DNA of 64,000 nucleotides from JANJTY01 sp038257155 (GTDB lineage Bacteria; Pseudomonadota; Gammaproteobacteria; Xanthomonadales; Xanthomonadaceae), in contig JBBSJP010000010.1 of assembly GCA_038257155.1 (NCBI GenBank), positions 1 through 64,000 on the forward strand, given 5' to 3'. The position numbers and the translations under genes were made by a program. The notes under the pieces are model-generated. The model did no database searches, had not been told where the DNA came from, and saw only the letters and a list, made by a program, of their open reading frames with translations. Positions 8,974-17,150 of the stretch are shown here, piece by piece; the stretch's first letter is position 1, and the number at the start of each line of letters is the position of its first letter.

Positions 8974-11808
8974 TCACGGCGACTCGAAGCCGTCGCTGAA
9001 GAGTACGTCCTTCACTGCCGGGCCTCCGAGGAACAGGAAGCGGCCCACATCACTACGCAGGTCGCCGGGTTCGTTGTCGCTGAGGTCGAGAATCCAACCG
9101 TTGCTGGTGCGCTGCGCGCTGCCGCCCATCGGCATCCAGCGCATGGTCAGTACGTCACCGACCAGTTGGGGCCCGAAGCGTCTGAATTCGGCGAAGTCCG
9201 GGAACTGGTCATCGTGGAAAATTATCTCGACCTGGGTTCCCAGGCAATTCTCGAACTCGAACCGGTAAATGCCGGCTGGGTAATTGAATCCTGCATCCTC
9301 TCGGAGGCTGGCCAAGGGGGGTTGGTGCACGTCGAGGATCTGGGTGCACTGCGGCACGCCATCGGGCCTGCGCAGATTGATGTTGCCGATGGTTGCGCGT
9401 TTCGCGGCGCCCATCGGAGTGATCAACAAAGGGTCGGGTCGGAAGTCCAGGATGCTGGCGACATCTGTTTGATTGTTGTCATCAATTGCATCGTTGTTGC
9501 CGTCGCCGCCGTTCGGCGCTGCATTTTCGTCGTTGTCCGAGGGCCCATCCCGGTCGGCATCGGGCTGCTTGGTCAGGCTCCAGACGCCGCGATCGGTGCC
9601 CAGATGAAAGGTGGGACGGCCAAATGACGGCGTCGAAATGGCCAATGAATTCGCTGAATCTGGAGGCAACCCGATGGTGATGGGCAACCAGCGATCACCT
9701 TTTCCCGCTCTGACAAAGACGCCGCCTGGATTTGTCGGACTGCCATCAAGCGATGCAAACAAGCGACCGCCGCCCGGATTGTCGGAGATCACGGCGCGCA
9801 CATTGCCGCCACTCAGGCCTTCGTCGTAAGGCACCCAGTTCTGGCCATTGTCCAGGCTGCGGAAGATGAGGCCTTGTCCGAGCGGGTCACCGGGCGGGTT
9901 TACGGCGACGATCAGATCGCCAAAGTCGCCCTGTATCAGTGCTGCAACGTCATAGATCGTACCTCCAGGCGTGACGGGCAAACCGCTGTTGCGCGAGATC
10001 CAGGTTTGTCCCCAATCGTTGCTGACGAAAACGCCGTTCGGTGCGGCCAGGTTGGCATCGCCACAATCAAGGCAGAAATCCTTCAACACCGTCCCGGCAA
10101 ACAGGAAGGGCGTGATGCCGTCCATGAAGAACAGCAGAGAGCGCGGTACGGGATAGAGCGCCCGACCATCTGTCGAGCAAATGCCGTTCGGCAGCGCGTC
10201 GCGCTCGAAAAATCCGGCGCCGGCATTCTGGCTGAACCATATGCGCGATATGTCTTTCACCGGCGTGTCGGATACACAGCGAACCCAGCCATTGGCGGAA
10301 AAGAACAGCCTCTGCGTCTCGTTATTGGAGACAGAGGTGGCGTCAAACGCAATGTCCCAAACCTGGCCGAGGGCCACCGGGCCCAGTTGCGGCAGCGGCG
10401 TCACGTTGTCAGCAGGGGCCCAGTCCAGCCCGCCGTTGGTGCTCTTGAACAGGCCGCCCCGATAGTCTCCAGGCGAAAGCCCTTCCGGGGCGAAGTCAAT
10501 GCCGGCGGCATAAACCACCGATTGCGCAACCTGCGCAGGTGCGGCTGGATCAAACGCGATGCGGTTGATGTTGTCGAGCGCCAGATTGGTGTTGCCGCGC
10601 AGCCAACTGGCAGCCGTGTCCATCGAGCCATAGAGCGCAGCCGAAACGCTGTCACGCCGGTCGTTCCCGATGCCAGCCAGCACCACTGAAGGCACCTGGG
10701 GGTGAACCGCCACCGCCTGGATGCGCGAGCCAACGAGGCCATTGCTGGCTGCGGTCCAGTTTTGGCCACCATTGTTGCTGGCGAAGACATCTGCAGACAG
10801 CGAGAACGCCACCACGCGCGAAGTGCTGCCGGGACGAAACAGGATGCTGCCAATGGATGCAGGCAGAGCGCCAGCAACGCTCAGGCCGCTGTTCTGCGTT
10901 GAGAAATTGTCGCCGTTGTCGGTGCTGGCAAGTACGCCACGAGAGGTGGCAAAAATCAGCCAGCCAGGAATCGCAGCGGCATAATCCATGTCCTGCAGGC
11001 GTTGCGCCGGGCCAAGCGGCAGCAGGGGAAGTTGGGTGAAGCTTTGCCCCCCATCGAGTGAGCGGAAATTGCCGAACTCGCCCGCCAGGAATACGGTGCC
11101 AAGTACATTGCCGTTGAATTTCAAAAGGTCGACATCGTCCCGGATCGGACCGGCACCTTGCCAGGGACCGGAAACCGGGCTGAAATTCTGCCCGTCCGTC
11201 GAGCGGTAAAGACTGGCGGGATGATCCGTCGTATCGCGGTTTCCGGCCCAGACCAGGACAATGTTTGCATTGAACGGGGACACGGCCACGCGCTCGATGC
11301 GGTCCGGAAGACCGTCTCCTATCTGTGACCAGGTGGCGCCGCCATCCGCCGAGCGAAACAGACCTGCGCGGCTGGAGAGGTAGGCAATGTCAGGGGCCGA
11401 CTTGGCAATGGCGACATCGGTGGTCGCGAAGCTGCCCGCGAGCGGAAGGCCAACATCGCTGCGTTCCCAACTCGCGCCCGCGGTGGTTGTCAGGTAGACG
11501 CTGCGACCGCCTGCTGCGAGAAGTCGACCTGGCTGGGTGGCGCTGGCCGAGAGTCGGATTTCCCCTAGCTCGAAGCCAAAAAGGCCGGCACCCGCTTCAG
11601 TCCAGCTCTGTCCCGCATCGACGGATCGGTAAACACTGCGATGAGATGAGGCATAGAGCGTATCCGGGGCAGCTACACTGACCGCGGCGCTGTCGACTCG
11701 GCCGCCAAGTGGCCCGGCGGTAGTCCAGAGATCGATTCCGGCATGCAAAACCCCGCACGCTAGCGTGAACAGCAGGGCAAGAAGCAGACGCGAACGGGAC
11801 GCACTCAT
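8974..11808 (-). CDS. Secreted multi-blade beta-propeller (BNR/sortilin-like) protein with DGFE tag
   Basis: The 944-aa product starts with a signal peptide (MSASRSRLLLALLFTLACGV, cleavage near VLHAG). It then carries many repeats of the BNR/Asp-box and VPS10-propeller type, such as YRSVDAGQSWTEAG, FRSADGGATWSQIG, FRSLDGGQSFTQL and FRSLDNGQNWVPYD. A Ca-binding-like acidic stretch (DADRDGPSDNDENAAPNGGD) precedes a C-terminal domain ending VLFSDGFESP. The fold is expected to bind glycans or proteins outside the cell; sialidase activity is not implied because only the structural S/T-x-D-x-G-x-T-W boxes are present. The C-terminal tag recurs in other secreted proteins here. It precedes the TPR kinase gene in the same direction. 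Confidence 0.85.
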   Translation of the reverse strand: MSASRSRLLLALLFTLACGVLHAGIDLWTTAGPLGGRVDSAAVSVAAPDTLYASSHRSVYRSVDAGQSWTEAGAGLFGFELGEIRLSASATQPGRLLAAGGRSVYLTTTAGASWERSDVGLPLAGSFATTDVAIAKSAPDIAYLSSRAGLFRSADGGATWSQIGDGLPDRIERVAVSPFNANIVLVWAGNRDTTDHPASLYRSTDGQNFSPVSGPWQGAGPIRDDVDLLKFNGNVLGTVFLAGEFGNFRSLDGGQSFTQLPLLPLGPAQRLQDMDYAAAIPGWLIFATSRGVLASTDNGDNFSTQNSGLSVAGALPASIGSILFRPGSTSRVVAFSLSADVFASNNGGQNWTAASNGLVGSRIQAVAVHPQVPSVVLAGIGNDRRDSVSAALYGSMDTAASWLRGNTNLALDNINRIAFDPAAPAQVAQSVVYAAGIDFAPEGLSPGDYRGGLFKSTNGGLDWAPADNVTPLPQLGPVALGQVWDIAFDATSVSNNETQRLFFSANGWVRCVSDTPVKDISRIWFSQNAGAGFFERDALPNGICSTDGRALYPVPRSLLFFMDGITPFLFAGTVLKDFCLDCGDANLAAPNGVFVSNDWGQTWISRNSGLPVTPGGTIYDVAALIQGDFGDLIVAVNPPGDPLGQGLIFRSLDNGQNWVPYDEGLSGGNVRAVISDNPGGGRLFASLDGSPTNPGGVFVRAGKGDRWLPITIGLPPDSANSLAISTPSFGRPTFHLGTDRGVWSLTKQPDADRDGPSDNDENAAPNGGDGNNDAIDDNNQTDVASILDFRPDPLLITPMGAAKRATIGNINLRRPDGVPQCTQILDVHQPPLASLREDAGFNYPAGIYRFEFENCLGTQVEIIFHDDQFPDFAEFRRFGPQLVGDVLTMRWMPMGGSAQRTSNGWILDLSDNEPGDLRSDVGRFLFLGGPAVKDVLFSDGFESP

Positions 11809-12174
11809 CGCAAGGATTCCCTGATGCTGGACATTGGCATGTTAACGGATATGGGCTGGGTCGACTGAAGGCCGGTGCAACGCGAGCGCCATTGCAGGTG
11901 GTTCACATGATTTTGACTGCAAGCCGTGCCGGGCTGGTGATCGATTCACGGGTTGTCAGGTCTGCGAGTCTTGAAAGCTTGCTGACGGCGTGGGTCAGCG
12001 CCCAGGAGAGCCGGGCCATGCAGGCCGGTTTGACCTTGATGCAGATCCCGTTTGACTTGCCCGACCCGCGCCGTTAGCGTGGCGCTTCGGTCCGCACCGC
12101 GTGTCGGCTCCGGGCGAATTGTCCGGATCCAACCGGCACGGTGCGCAAAATATTCACGAGGGATCCAAAGCACG
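11809..12174. other. Divergent intergenic region upstream of adk
   Basis: This 366-bp region separates the secreted propeller gene (minus) from adk (plus). A 61-codon open frame at 11892-12077 (plus) has no ribosome binding site and no recognisable domain, so I do not call it. No repeat element is seen. Promoters for both flanking genes are expected here, but I cannot fix their boxes with confidence. Confidence 0.5.
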
Positions 12175-12756
12175 ATGCGACTGGTATTGCTGGGGGCGCC
12201 CGGTTCGGGCAAGGGCACGCAGGCAACACGCCTTAAAGAGGCGCTCGGCGTGCCGCACATTTCCACCGGCGACCTGCTGCGCGCCGAAGTGGCGGCAGGC
12301 AGCGATCTGGGTCTGAAAGCCAAGGCAGTGATGGAGCGTGGCGAGCTGGTTTCCGACCAGATCCTGCTCGGCATGCTGGAGGAACGGCTGACGCGTCCGG
12401 ACACCGCGGGCGGCTTCATTCTTGACGGCTATCCCCGCAACCTGGCCCAGGCCAGCGCGCTGGACGAACTGCTCAAGCGGATCGGGCAACCGGTGGATGT
12501 GGCCGTGCAGCTCGATGTCAGTACCGAACTGTTGATCCATCGCCTCGCCGGACGCGCCCAGCTCGAGGGTCGGGCCGACGACAATCCCGATTCGGTCCGC
12601 AACCGCCTGCGGGTCTACACGGATCAGACTGCGCCAGTGATCGACTATTACCGCAGTACGCGAAAGCTGGTCTGCGTTTTCGGAGTTGGCGACATGGATG
12701 AGGTTTTCGCGCGCATCCTTGCAGCAGTCGAGGGCGCCACCGGCAGCAAGCGCTGA
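12175..12756 (+). CDS. adk: Adenylate kinase, short form
   Basis: Catalyses ATP + AMP to 2 ADP in the cytoplasm. The 193-aa product starts MRLVLLGAPGSGKGTQ with the P-loop GAPGSGKGT. It continues with the AMP-binding STGDLLR, the DGYPRN box and a C-terminal GRADDNPDSVRNR segment. The LID is the short type with no zinc-binding cysteines, as in Xanthomonadaceae adenylate kinases. The start at 12175 has a GAGGGA ribosome binding site. The longer open frame from 12052 adds 41 residues with no family similarity. A membrane-protein gene begins 21 bp downstream. Confidence 0.96.
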   Translation: MRLVLLGAPGSGKGTQATRLKEALGVPHISTGDLLRAEVAAGSDLGLKAKAVMERGELVSDQILLGMLEERLTRPDTAGGFILDGYPRNLAQASALDELLKRIGQPVDVAVQLDVSTELLIHRLAGRAQLEGRADDNPDSVRNRLRVYTDQTAPVIDYYRSTRKLVCVFGVGDMDEVFARILAAVEGATGSKR

Positions 12757-12765
12757 CCGACCGTG

Positions 12766-12771
12766 TAGCGT
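12766..12771 (+). promoter_or_regulatory. -10 box of a putative leaderless transcript
   Basis: TAGCGT ends exactly 6 nt before the ATG at 12778 and no Shine-Dalgarno sequence is visible. With the usual -10 to +1 distance, transcription would begin at or next to the start codon. It is one of several such sites in the window. Confidence 0.35.
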
Positions 12772-12777
12772 GCGCCG

Positions 12778-13311
12778 ATGCGTGTCTTCCTGCGCCTGTT
12801 TCTGGACATCTGGTTGCTGCGGCGCGGCCCGCAGGACGTTCCGTACTCGATTCCACTGGCACGCAGCCTTGTGCTGTTGGTGCTGGGTCTGCAGTGGATT
12901 CTGCTGATCCTGCTGGAAGTGGAGAGTCAGCCGCTACTGCATCTCGTCTACTCGCTGATCTGGATTCTGGGTGCACCCTGGCTTTTGCTTAGGCTGTGCG
13001 ATCGCCAGTCGCGCTATATCCAGACGTTGAGCGCCAGGTGTGGCGTAAGCTTGCTCTACCTGGTCGTGTTCGCGCCGATGTTGCTGATCGCTCGCGGCAT
13101 CGACACCACGACGCCCGAGGTCAGCCCCGAGCCCCTGCAGATCATCGCGGTCTGGGCCGTGCTGGGACTTACCGTGTGGCATCTGATCGTCAGCGGTCAT
13201 ATCTGGCGTCACGCTCTGGGCGTGCCGATGTTCCTCGGCACGGTGATTTCCATCGCGCTGTTCACCAGCAACGTATTCCTGAGCCGCATGCTCTTCGCGG
13301 TCACTCCTTGA
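12778..13311 (+). CDS. Predicted multi-pass membrane protein between adk and mpl
   Basis: A 177-aa hydrophobic protein of unknown function. Four or five membrane spans can be seen: SLVLLVLGLQWILLILLEV, LIWILGAPWLLLRL, LLYLVVFAPMLLIA, IIAVWAVLGLTVWHLIV and FLGTVISIALFT. It resembles the small Yip1-like membrane proteins often found beside mpl in Xanthomonadales, but that is only a likeness. The start lacks a ribosome binding site and may be leaderless. mpl begins 7 bp after its stop, so the two are probably co-transcribed. Confidence 0.75.
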   Translation: MRVFLRLFLDIWLLRRGPQDVPYSIPLARSLVLLVLGLQWILLILLEVESQPLLHLVYSLIWILGAPWLLLRLCDRQSRYIQTLSARCGVSLLYLVVFAPMLLIARGIDTTTPEVSPEPLQIIAVWAVLGLTVWHLIVSGHIWRHALGVPMFLGTVISIALFTSNVFLSRMLFAVTP

Positions 13312-13318
13312 AGGGTCT

Positions 13319-14683
13319 ATGAAACTCCACATCCTGGGTATCTGTGGCACCTTCATGGGCGGCGTCGCTGCGCTGGCGCGCGAGCAAGGCCACGCGGTCG
13401 AGGGCTCCGACCAGAACGTCTATCCGCCGATGTCGAACCAGCTCGAGGCACTCGGCATCGCGCTGCGCACCGGCTATGCGGCAGGGCATATCAGCGCCGA
13501 CGTCGACCAGATCGTGGTGGGCAACGCGCTGTCGCGCGGCAATCCGGCGGTGGAGCACGTGTTGGACGCCAACCTGGCTTACACATCGGGCGCCCAGTGG
13601 CTGAGCCAGCATGTCCTGCCCGGACGCTGCGTGCTGGCGGTCGCCGGAACCCATGGCAAGACCACCACCAGCAGCCTGCTGGCCTGGATCCTGGAAGCCT
13701 GTGGAGCAAAGCCGGGCTTTCTTATCGGAGGCGTGCCACAGAACTTCGGCGTGTCGGCGCGACGCGGCGAAGGCAGCGATTTCGTGGTCGAAGCTGACGA
13801 ATATGACACGGCTTTCTTCGACAAGCGCAGCAAGTTCGTGCATTACCGGCCACGCATCGCGATCCTCAACAATCTCGAATACGACCACGCCGACATCTTT
13901 CCCGACCTGGCTTCCATCCAGCGCCAGTTCCACCATCTGGTGCGAACCGTGCCCGGCTCCGGCCGCCTGATCGTCAATGGCGCGGACGCCGCGCTCGGCG
14001 AGGTGCTGGCGATGGGCTGCTGGACGCCGGTCGAGCGCTTTGGCTTTGATGCGGGCTTCGAATGGAGTGCGCGACTGATCGAGGCTGATGGATCATCTTT
14101 TACCCTGCGACGAAATGGCGTGGAGCTGGGCGAAGCAAGCTGGTCACTGCTCGGGCGCCACAACGTGCTGAACGCGATCGCCGCGATTGCTGCGGCAGCG
14201 GCTGCTGGCATCGAGCCTGTCGCGGCACTGGCAGCATTACCGGGCTTCCTGAACGTCAAACGGCGTCTGGAGAGGCTGGGCGAAGTCCGTGGGGTGGAAG
14301 TGTTTGACGATTTCGCCCATCACCCGACAGCGATCCGCGAAACCCTCGCCGGGCTGCGCGCGCGGGCCGGACAGGGCAGGTTGCTGGTTGCGTTGGAACC
14401 ACGCAGCAATTCCATGCGCCTCGGCGCGCACGCCGCAGGTCTGGCGCCTTCGCTGGACGCAGCCGATGCGGTGGTGTTCCTGGCCCGGCCCGAATTGCCC
14501 TGGGACAGCCGGGCCGTGATCGAAGCTCTGCGCGGTGAAGGCGAGGCGGTGCCCGACGTCGAGTCCCTGGTCGAACGCCTGGCACTTCGGGCAAGACCGG
14601 GTGACCGCGTGGTGTTCATGTCGAACGGGGGCTTCGAGAACGCCCAGCAGCGATTCCTTTCGCGGCTGGCGGCACAGGCTTAG
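13319..14683 (+). CDS. mpl: UDP-N-acetylmuramate:L-Ala-gamma-D-Glu-meso-DAP ligase
   Basis: Peptidoglycan recycling enzyme that joins recovered murein tripeptide to UDP-MurNAc in the cytoplasm. The 454-aa product has the Mur ligase layout: an N-terminal nucleotide-sugar domain (LHILGICGTFMGGVAALA), the ATP-binding GTHGKTTT at about 110, EADEYDTAFFDKRSKF, and a C-terminal domain with DDFAHHPTAI, the Mpl-type version of the DxYAHHP motif. AAGGG lies upstream of the ATG. It follows the membrane-protein gene by 7 bp. Confidence 0.96.
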   Translation: MKLHILGICGTFMGGVAALAREQGHAVEGSDQNVYPPMSNQLEALGIALRTGYAAGHISADVDQIVVGNALSRGNPAVEHVLDANLAYTSGAQWLSQHVLPGRCVLAVAGTHGKTTTSSLLAWILEACGAKPGFLIGGVPQNFGVSARRGEGSDFVVEADEYDTAFFDKRSKFVHYRPRIAILNNLEYDHADIFPDLASIQRQFHHLVRTVPGSGRLIVNGADAALGEVLAMGCWTPVERFGFDAGFEWSARLIEADGSSFTLRRNGVELGEASWSLLGRHNVLNAIAAIAAAAAAGIEPVAALAALPGFLNVKRRLERLGEVRGVEVFDDFAHHPTAIRETLAGLRARAGQGRLLVALEPRSNSMRLGAHAAGLAPSLDAADAVVFLARPELPWDSRAVIEALRGEGEAVPDVESLVERLALRARPGDRVVFMSNGGFENAQQRFLSRLAAQA

Positions 14684-14788
14684 ACGAATCACGGCCGGAA
14701 GCCTGTCACCGCACGGCAATGCCATGCGGTGCCCACGAGAGGCGCCGCGCTGAACGTACTCTTGCGACACGCTTCACCAGGCTACGGC

Positions 14789-14794
14789 TAAACT
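14789..14794 (+). promoter_or_regulatory. -10 box of a putative leaderless transcript
   Basis: TAAACT lies 6 nt before the GTG at 14801 and no ribosome binding site is present. The stretch around it (GGCTAAACTCG) is repeated before the sigma-factor gene at 41823, with the same distance to the start codon. Confidence 0.45.
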
Positions 14795-14800
14795 CGTGCT

Positions 14801-15391
14801 GTGACTCCTGTCGAGCTTCCGCTGTTTCCGCTGCAGACCGTGCTTTTTCCGGGCGGTGAATTGCGCCTGCGCATTTTTGAGGCGCGCTACCTCGACATGC
14901 TGCGCGAGTGTGGTCGGCGAGGTTCGGATTTTGGCGTCTGCCTGATCGTCGATGGGCGCGAGGCCGGCACGGCTGCGATTCCCGCGGCCTGGGGAACGCG
15001 GGCACGGATCTCCGACTTCTACACCTTGCCCGATGGCCTGCTGGGCATCAGCGCAGTCGGGCAGGGACGCTTCCACGTCGACCGGATCCGGGTACGCGAC
15101 AACGGCCTGATCGTCGGCGTGGTGCAGGATGCCGAAGAAAAGCAGGCGCTTCCGGTAGCGCCGGAACATGGTCTGCTGGTGACCCTGCTCGAACGCCTGC
15201 TGGAGCATGTGGAAAGCCCGCATGAACGAGCAGATCGCGCCTGTTTCGATGACAGCAGCTGGGTAGCGTTTCGTCTCGCTGAGCTGCTGCCGGTCGACAA
15301 TCGGGTGCGGCAGGAAATGCTGCAGCTGGATGAACCCTATGCGCGCCTGGAGCGTATTCTGGCGGCCATTGCCGACCTGCAGTGTGAATGA
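14801..15391 (+). CDS. LON substrate-binding-domain protein (stand-alone)
   Basis: The 196-aa protein is a stand-alone PUA-like LON N-terminal domain. It starts TPVELPLFPLQTVLFPGG, followed by LRIFEARYLDMLREC, the family signature, and GFxVD-type strands (ISAVGQGRFHVDRIRV). It has no AAA+ or protease domain. Such proteins are widespread in Proteobacteria, presumably bind peptides or proteins, and have no settled role. The start is a GTG 6 nt after a -10 box. The HSDL2-like SDR gene begins 40 bp downstream. Confidence 0.85.
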   Translation: MTPVELPLFPLQTVLFPGGELRLRIFEARYLDMLRECGRRGSDFGVCLIVDGREAGTAAIPAAWGTRARISDFYTLPDGLLGISAVGQGRFHVDRIRVRDNGLIVGVVQDAEEKQALPVAPEHGLLVTLLERLLEHVESPHERADRACFDDSSWVAFRLAELLPVDNRVRQEMLQLDEPYARLERILAAIADLQCE

Positions 15392-15431
15392 AACACGACC
15401 GGCACACCCACTGACACCACAAGGATTCGCA

Positions 15432-16250
15432 ATGTCCTCGCTTGCAGGCAAGACTCTCTTCATCACCGGTGCCTCGCGAGGAATCGGTCTCGCGATCGCG
15501 CTGCGCGCCGCGCGCGACGGCGCCAATGTAGCCATCGCGGCAAAGTCCTCGGTGCCCAATCCCAAGTTGCCGGGCACCATCCACAGCGCCGCGGCGGAAG
15601 TCGAAGCCGCGGGCGGCAGGGCGCTGGCGATCCGCTGTGATATCCGCGAAGAAGACCAGGTGCAGGCCGCCGTCGCCGCCACGGTCGATGCCTTCGGGGG
15701 CATCGACATCCTGGTCAACAATGCCAGCGCCATCTGGCTGCATGGCACACTCGATACGCCCATGAAGCGTTTCGACCTGATGCAGCAGGTCAATGCACGC
15801 GGCAGCTTCCTGTGTGCGCAAACCTGCATCCCGCATCTGCGGAATGCGACCAATCCACACATCCTCACCCTGGCACCGCCTCCCAACCTGGCCCCGCATT
15901 GGTGGGGCCCGCATGTCGGCTACACCCTTGCCAAGATGGGCATGAGCTTTGTCACCCTGGGGCTGGCCGAGGAGTTTCGCAGCGAAGGCATTGCCATCAA
16001 TGCACTGTGGCCACGAACGGTGATCGCCACCGACGCCCTGAAGATGATTCCCGGCGTGCAGTGGGAGCAGTGCCGCACGCCGGAGATCATGGCCGACGCC
16101 ACGCACGCGGTGCTCACTGCCCCGTCGCGCAAGACGACGGGCCAGTTCCTGATTGATGAAGAGGTGCTGCAGGCGGCGGGAGTCACGGATTTCTCCGGCT
16201 ATGCCGTGAAGGCGGGAGAACCGCTGCTGCCGGACTTGTTTCTCGATTAG
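15432..16250 (+). CDS. HSDL2-like short-chain dehydrogenase
   Basis: A 272-aa SDR with the NAD(P)-binding TGASRGIG, the NNAS motif and the active-site YTLAK. The segment LAPPPNLAPHWWGPH and the C-terminal GQFLIDEEVLQAAGV match hydroxysteroid dehydrogenase-like protein 2 relatives, which act on lipid or acyl substrates. In those proteins the residue before the PP pair is normally the catalytic Ser (SPPLN); here it is Ala (LAPPP), so turnover may be altered. The start at 15432 follows AAGGATTCGCA. The open frame extends 34 codons upstream into the LON-domain gene without support. A 17-bp tandem array begins 8 bp after the stop. Confidence 0.88.
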   Translation: MSSLAGKTLFITGASRGIGLAIALRAARDGANVAIAAKSSVPNPKLPGTIHSAAAEVEAAGGRALAIRCDIREEDQVQAAVAATVDAFGGIDILVNNASAIWLHGTLDTPMKRFDLMQQVNARGSFLCAQTCIPHLRNATNPHILTLAPPPNLAPHWWGPHVGYTLAKMGMSFVTLGLAEEFRSEGIAINALWPRTVIATDALKMIPGVQWEQCRTPEIMADATHAVLTAPSRKTTGQFLIDEEVLQAAGVTDFSGYAVKAGEPLLPDLFLD

Positions 16251-16257
16251 CGGCGGA

Positions 16258-16395
16258 GTCAGTGAGAGCAAAGCGTCAGTGAGAGCAGAGCGTCAGTGGA
16301 GGCAAAGCGTCAGTGAAAGCAAAGCGTCAGTGAGAGCAAAGCGTCAGTGAGCGCAGAGCGTCAGTGAGAGCAAAGCGTCAGTGAGAGCGAAAAGC
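16258..16395. repeat. 17-bp tandem repeat array, 8 units
   Basis: Eight head-to-tail copies of GTCAGTGAGAGCAAAGC start at 16258, 16275, 16292, 16309, 16326, 16343, 16360 and 16377. They differ by one or two bases; the last is 19 bp. The unit length is not a multiple of three and the array is non-coding. It starts directly after the SDR gene and ends 87 bp before the NACT microsatellite. Confidence 0.92.
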
Positions 16396-16482
16396 GCCAG
16401 TAGGTCAACTCCCGCGCACCTCACTGCCCACTGTCGACTTGCTGGTCTTCACGATCCACTCACCAATCCGACCAATTCAACC

Positions 16483-16582
16483 AACTAACTAACTAACTCA
16501 CTCACTCACTCACTTACTCACTCACTTACTCACTCACTTACTCACTTACTCACTTACTCACTCACTCACTCACTCACTCACT
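16483..16582. repeat. Tetranucleotide microsatellite (NACT)25
   Basis: Exactly 100 bp made of 25 tetranucleotides: four AACT, then 21 CACT or TACT units, the last six being perfect CACT. It ends 9 bp before the ATG of the glyoxalase gene and fills the place where its ribosome binding site and promoter spacer would lie. Repeats of this kind can gain or lose units by slipped-strand mispairing. Confidence 0.95.
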
Positions 16583-16591
16583 CTCCTCCCA

Positions 16592-17011
16592 ATGCGCTAT
16601 CTCCACGCCATGGTCCGGGTTCGCGACCTCGATGCTTCGCTGCGGTTCTTCCGTGATGCCCTTGGTCTGATCGAGACCCGACGCAAGGACCATTCGCAAG
16701 GCCGTTTTACCCTGGTCTATCTGGGTGCGCCGGCGAATCCGGAGGTCGAAATCGAGCTCACCTTCAACTACGACGACGAGGATTACGGCTCGGCCCGCAA
16801 CTTCGGCCATCTGGCCTTTGCGGTGGATGACATCTATGCCACCTGTGCGCATCTGCAGGGCATGGGCATCACCATCAACCGTCCGCCGCGCGACGGACGT
16901 ATGGCCTTCGTGCGCTCGCCCGACCTGATTTCGATCGAACTGCTGCAGAAGGGTGAGGCGCTGTTGCCCGTCGAGCCCTGGTCGTCGATGCCCAATATCG
17001 GCAGCTGGTAG
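16592..17011 (+). CDS. gloA: Lactoylglutathione lyase (glyoxalase I)
   Basis: Converts the methylglyoxal-glutathione hemithioacetal to S-lactoylglutathione. The 139-aa product begins MRYLHAMVRVRDLDASLRFF, very close to E. coli GloA. All four metal ligands are in place: His5, Glu in VEIELTF, His in NFGHLAFAVDD and Glu in ISIELL. No Shine-Dalgarno sequence precedes the ATG at 16592: the leader is the CACT microsatellite followed by CTCTCCTCCC. Expression may therefore depend on repeat number or on leaderless initiation. Confidence 0.93.
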   Translation: MRYLHAMVRVRDLDASLRFFRDALGLIETRRKDHSQGRFTLVYLGAPANPEVEIELTFNYDDEDYGSARNFGHLAFAVDDIYATCAHLQGMGITINRPPRDGRMAFVRSPDLISIELLQKGEALLPVEPWSSMPNIGSW

Positions 17012-17150
17012 CGCGGAAGTGACTCCTCGAACTCCGTTCGTGGTGAGGAGCCATCGAAGCGCGCGCGGCGCGAAGGCACGAAGCGCCTCGTAGCCGCCTT
17101 CGCGGCCGAACGGGATGGCGTCCCGAACCTCTGTCGAATCCGGAAGTCGC

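Noticed and set aside
7626..8999. 457-codon plus-strand frame opposite the TPR kinase
   Set aside because: Covers the kinase domain with all its motifs on the minus strand; the plus-strand translation has no family features.
11892..12077. 61-codon frame upstream of adk
   Set aside because: No ribosome binding site, no close -10 box and no recognisable features; could be real but is not supported.
16258..16395. CRISPR-like array
   Set aside because: The 17-bp units abut with no spacers, so this is a simple tandem repeat.
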